Source of the DNA: JABDJL01 sp047614505
Lineage (GTDB): Bacteria > Pseudomonadota > Gammaproteobacteria > Xanthomonadales > SZUA-36
Length of the DNA stretch: 64,000 nucleotides
Direction: 5' to 3'
Assembly: GCA_047614505.1 (NCBI GenBank)
Contig: JBLHGQ010000001.1
Location: 94,726-158,725, forward strand
Positions 61,284 through 64,000 of the stretch are shown here, piece by piece. The notes under the pieces are model-generated. The model worked only from the letters and a program-made list of their open reading frames with translations. It was not told the DNA's origin and ran no database searches. Position numbers and translations under genes: made by a program. Each line of letters begins with the position of its first letter. The first letter of the stretch is position 1.

Positions 61284-63097
61284 GATTGGTACAGTGTGGG
61301 TTATTGATAGTGGCGCTTTCAGTTGGCGGCTGCGGCCAGGGAGAGGGTGTTTCACCTGCGGTGAGTTTGGATAAGCCATCAGCAGCAGAAAATGCTGCGA
61401 ATCTGGTAGAGGATCTTAATGGCATCTACGAGAGCTACTTTGAGGCCAATCTGGAGCTGAATCCAACATTCGCAACTTTCGTGGGTGATCATCGTTGGAA
61501 TGACCGTTTTCCCAACAGTCTTGGTCCAGAGCACCGCGCTACTCAGAAAGAGCTTTGGCAGGAGTATCTGGCCAGAACGGGATCGGTAGACCCCTCCTTG
61601 CTAGCTGGTCAAGATCTGCTCAACCTGGAAATGTTCAGGAACTCACTGGAATTAAATATTGAGGGGTCAAAATTCAATGGCCACCTGATGCCCATCAACC
61701 AGTTTCGCAATCCGGCAAACTTTTTTGTTCAGATGGGTTCGGGCAGTAGCGTTCAACCCTTCAAGACAGAAAAGGATTACGACAATTTTCTGGGGCGCAT
61801 CGACGGCTTTGTAGTTCTGATGGAGCAGGCGCAAGCCAATATGCGTGAAGGCATGGCGCAGGGCTACGTGCAGCCCCGCATACTGATGGAGAAAGTCATT
61901 CCTCAGTTGGAATCCCAGTTGGTTGAGAATGTGGAAGACAGTGCATTTTGGCGACCCGTCAAGAATATGCCGGAAACCTTCAGCGAAGAGGATCGGGCCC
62001 GGCTGACCAGTGCATACAAAGATGCCATTGGCACCAAACTGATACCGGTCTTTGCTGGAACCCGTGATTTTATTCGCGATGAATATATTCCCGCAGCAAG
62101 AGAAACACACGGAATTGATGGTGTTCCTGGTGGTGAGGAGCTTTATGCCTTCCTGGTAAAACGTACAACGACTACAGAACTAACGCCATCTGAAATCCAC
62201 GAACTTGGCTTGAGTGAAGTGGCCAGAATCCAGGCAAGCATGCAGGCAGTAATGGATGAAGTAGGATTTGAAGGGGATTTGAAAGCTTTTTTTGAATACC
62301 TCAATACCGATCCACAATTCTATTTTGATGAAGGCCCACAACTCATTGAGGGTTATGACTCTTTACGCGATGAAGTTCATGAAAAGGCCATGCTGCTTTT
62401 TCATCGGTTTCCAAGTGCGCAATATGAAATACGTGCTGTTGAACCATTTCGTGAGAAATCCGCATCGGGTGGCTCGTATATGCGTGCCGCACCAGACGGA
62501 TCACGCCCGGGTGTCTTCTACGCCAATACCTATGACATTAAGGCCCGGCCCAAATGGTCAATGGAATCACTATTTCTGCATGAGGCCGTACCTGGCCATC
62601 ATTTCCAGGGGTCATGGACACTGGAAATAGAGGGCTTGCCCAGATTTCGTAAGTTTGGTGGTTATACAGCCTACAGCGAGGGTTGGGGACTGTATGCCGA
62701 ATCATTGGGTAAGGAAATGGGCATGTATTACGACCCCTATCAATATTTTGGTGCATTGAATGCAGAGCTCTGGCGCGCGATTCGACTGGTCGTAGACACA
62801 GGTCTGCACTCCAAAGGATGGACCCGTGATCAGGTGCTGGATTATATGTATGCCAACTCCGCTTCAAAACCGGCACGTGCAATTTCAGAAGCAGAACGTT
62901 ATATGGCTATACCCAGCCAGGCACTAGCCTACAAGGTGGGGCAGTTGAAAATTACTGAGCTTCGAAGGCGAGCCGAAGCTGCACTGGGTGACGAGTTTAA
63001 TGTGAAGGACTTTCATAGCCAGGTGCTCGACGATGGGGCCTTGCCATTAAGTGTTCTTGAAGCAAAAATTGACCGCTGGATCAGCAGCCAGCTTTGA
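61280..63097 (+). CDS. DUF885 family exported protein (putative metallopeptidase)
   Basis: A 605-residue product starting at GTG 61280 with lipobox LSVGGCGQGEG, so lipidated at about Cys18. The DUF885 domain covers the rest, with the motif HEAVPGHHFQ at about 434-443; such a HExxxGHH motif resembles a metallopeptidase zinc site. Other conserved blocks include NDRFPNSLGPEHRA and SEGWGLYAESLGKEMG. Members of DUF885 have been proposed as peptidases. It is coupled to the VPS10-type protein upstream and the lipoprotein downstream. Confidence 0.9.
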   Translation: MRLVQCGLLIVALSVGGCGQGEGVSPAVSLDKPSAAENAANLVEDLNGIYESYFEANLELNPTFATFVGDHRWNDRFPNSLGPEHRATQKELWQEYLARTGSVDPSLLAGQDLLNLEMFRNSLELNIEGSKFNGHLMPINQFRNPANFFVQMGSGSSVQPFKTEKDYDNFLGRIDGFVVLMEQAQANMREGMAQGYVQPRILMEKVIPQLESQLVENVEDSAFWRPVKNMPETFSEEDRARLTSAYKDAIGTKLIPVFAGTRDFIRDEYIPAARETHGIDGVPGGEELYAFLVKRTTTTELTPSEIHELGLSEVARIQASMQAVMDEVGFEGDLKAFFEYLNTDPQFYFDEGPQLIEGYDSLRDEVHEKAMLLFHRFPSAQYEIRAVEPFREKSASGGSYMRAAPDGSRPGVFYANTYDIKARPKWSMESLFLHEAVPGHHFQGSWTLEIEGLPRFRKFGGYTAYSEGWGLYAESLGKEMGMYYDPYQYFGALNAELWRAIRLVVDTGLHSKGWTRDQVLDYMYANSASKPARAISEAERYMAIPSQALAYKVGQLKITELRRRAEAALGDEFNVKDFHSQVLDDGALPLSVLEAKIDRWISSQL

Positions 63098-63126
63098 ATA
63101 GGAAGATTGTTCAGGGGCCTGCGTCC

Positions 63127-64000
63127 GTGCGCAAATTGTTGCTGTTGGCTGTATTAGCAACTTTCTGTGTTTTGATCAGTGGCTGTGCGGGCACTGCCAA
63201 AGGGATAGAAACCTCGGTTTTCAAGCAGCGCGGAAGTAATGCTTCCCTTGAATTGAAAGCCCCGGAAGCCGCTGCGCTGGTCATCATCCGTTATCCTGCG
63301 ATGATCCACTTCGAAGCCGAGAACCTGTTTATCAGTTCTTACGCAGTCAACGCCATTGGCGGCGATGGCCTGTATTCGGTTTTTGGTAAAACCCAGACCT
63401 CACGAATCGTTCAGGCAGTCATGGCCAAATCAAGTTACTTTGCCATGTCACTTTACAAGGAATTAAAAGAAAAACTGCCTGAGGGCTCGGTATTGCTTTC
63501 GCCGCATATTATTGTCTGGGATGACGAACGTCAGATGCACAGCCGGCCGATCCTTGCCAGTGAGCAGATCCCGGGCGTGTTGACCATTGATTTCAATGTC
63601 TATTCTTTTCCGGATGCCACAGAATTAATGGAATCACCGCCGGTGACCTTTGGTGATCTTGTAACGCCCCTGGTTACCGTAAAAAGCAGCCGTTGGCTAA
63701 GTCCGGCCTTGAATGGACTGCTCATATCCAGTTCGCCACTAACCGAAGCAGCCTGGCGCCAGTCACGCGTACAAACCAATGCTCATCTTCAAAGACGTCT
63801 TGAAGGCAGGGCTGAAGACCGTTTTGCCTCACTTGAGTTTGTGTCTTTTTTATCTGAACGTAATGCAGTCTCTGAAAATGCACCGGCACAATCTGTAGGC
63901 CAGCCTGTCAGTCATACAACCGGCGGCTTACTTGCGATTGAGCAGTATGGTGTCGAAAAAATCCAGATGAATGGTGAACAAGTAGCCGACCTGGTCGAAG
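63127..64000 (+). CDS. Lipoprotein of unknown function (3' end outside window)
   Basis: From GTG 63127 the frame is open to the right edge, giving at least 291 residues. It has a signal with lipobox VLISGCAGT, so it is lipidated at about Cys20. The mature protein has VIIRYPAMIHFEAENLFISS, GKTQTSRIVQAVMAKSSYFA, and VLLSPHIIVWDDERQMHSRP. I recognise no family. GTG 63127 follows AGGGG by nine bases; a TTG at 63094, overlapping the DUF885 stop, would also be in frame. It is the third gene of the BNR/DUF885 operon. Confidence 0.75.
   Translation, partial: MRKLLLLAVLATFCVLISGCAGTAKGIETSVFKQRGSNASLELKAPEAAALVIIRYPAMIHFEAENLFISSYAVNAIGGDGLYSVFGKTQTSRIVQAVMAKSSYFAMSLYKELKEKLPEGSVLLSPHIIVWDDERQMHSRPILASEQIPGVLTIDFNVYSFPDATELMESPPVTFGDLVTPLVTVKSSRWLSPALNGLLISSSPLTEAAWRQSRVQTNAHLQRRLEGRAEDRFASLEFVSFLSERNAVSENAPAQSVGQPVSHTTGGLLAIEQYGVEKIQMNGEQVADLVE

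Noticed and set aside
1..64000. Search for CRISPR repeats, IS ends, integrase, toxin-antitoxin or phage genes
   Set aside because: I saw no direct repeat arrays, transposase motifs, integrase or phage structural proteins; the XRE pair is not a recognisable toxin-antitoxin system.

Overview
The window looks like a chromosomal segment of a free-living, probably marine, gammaproteobacterium. Many genes are gammaproteobacterial housekeeping types: miaE, uup, yajQ, an HI0933-type flavoprotein, deaD/csdA, dbpA, a yehS-like gene, rhlE and yceH. They sit among a large exported repertoire: M13, M16, M19-like, S9 and DUF885 peptidases, BNR/VPS10 propeller proteins, a sulfatase, a TPR-sulfotransferase and a choice-of-anchor B protein. 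That mix is familiar from heterotrophic marine Gammaproteobacteria. The genus cannot be named from the sequence. I saw no rRNA, tRNA, CRISPR array, intact insertion sequence or phage gene.

Layout. 1-5.0 kb: cut EamA transporter, orphan type IV pilin accessory protein, GNAT protein, orphan GspF-like protein, glycosyltransferase and miaE. 5.1-8.5 kb: two gene remnants, then a Tat-exported GMC oxidoreductase operon with its subunit-3 partner and a small TolB-like protein. 8.5-11.3 kb: pirin, LOG protein, and a tandem pair of cyclic-nucleotide-binding proteins of which only the second has a DNA-binding domain. 11.4-14.4 kb: alcohol dehydrogenase, an exported protein with seven DSSG-type repeats, and a small membrane protein/XRE regulator pair behind a strong promoter with inverted repeats. 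14.5-20.8 kb: M19-like and M13 peptidases, an acidic proline-rich lipoprotein, a monooxygenase-RidA fusion, and five to six gene remnants. 20.8-28.4 kb: housekeeping block (uup, yajQ, flavoprotein, deaD, dbpA, yehS). 28.6-34.3 kb: frameshifted lipocalin-like gene, acyltransferase-type membrane protein, M16 peptidase pair, MarR regulator. 34.4-44 kb: large BNR exoprotein, a secreted protein with a C-terminal domain that recurs at 56 kb, a spermidine-synthase-like protein, an alkD remnant, rhlE, yceH. 42.7-54.6 kb: TPR proteins, thioredoxin-like protein, TPR-sulfotransferase, GST/DUF899 pair, DUF4870, small zinc proteins, sulfatase, S9 peptidase. 54.7-64 kb: choice-of-anchor B protein, thioesterase, a BNR/DUF885/lipoprotein operon running off the right edge.

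The most unusual overall feature is the number of gene fossils in the gaps between intact genes. At least nine are recognisable: two serine-hydrolase C-termini, a uracil-DNA-glycosylase-family gene, an SGNH/DUF4886-type N-terminus, a CreD C-terminus, an MBL-fold gene, a MOSC gene, an AlkD gene and a two-frameshift lipocalin-like gene. Several keep both ends and have lost the middle, and one apparently intact gene (DUF899) has lost its middle in frame. Two fossils belong to DNA-repair families. I found no obvious new defence or secretion system. The best candidates for new biology are the monooxygenase-RidA fusion, the membrane protein/XRE pair with its operator region, and the domain shared by two unrelated exported proteins.
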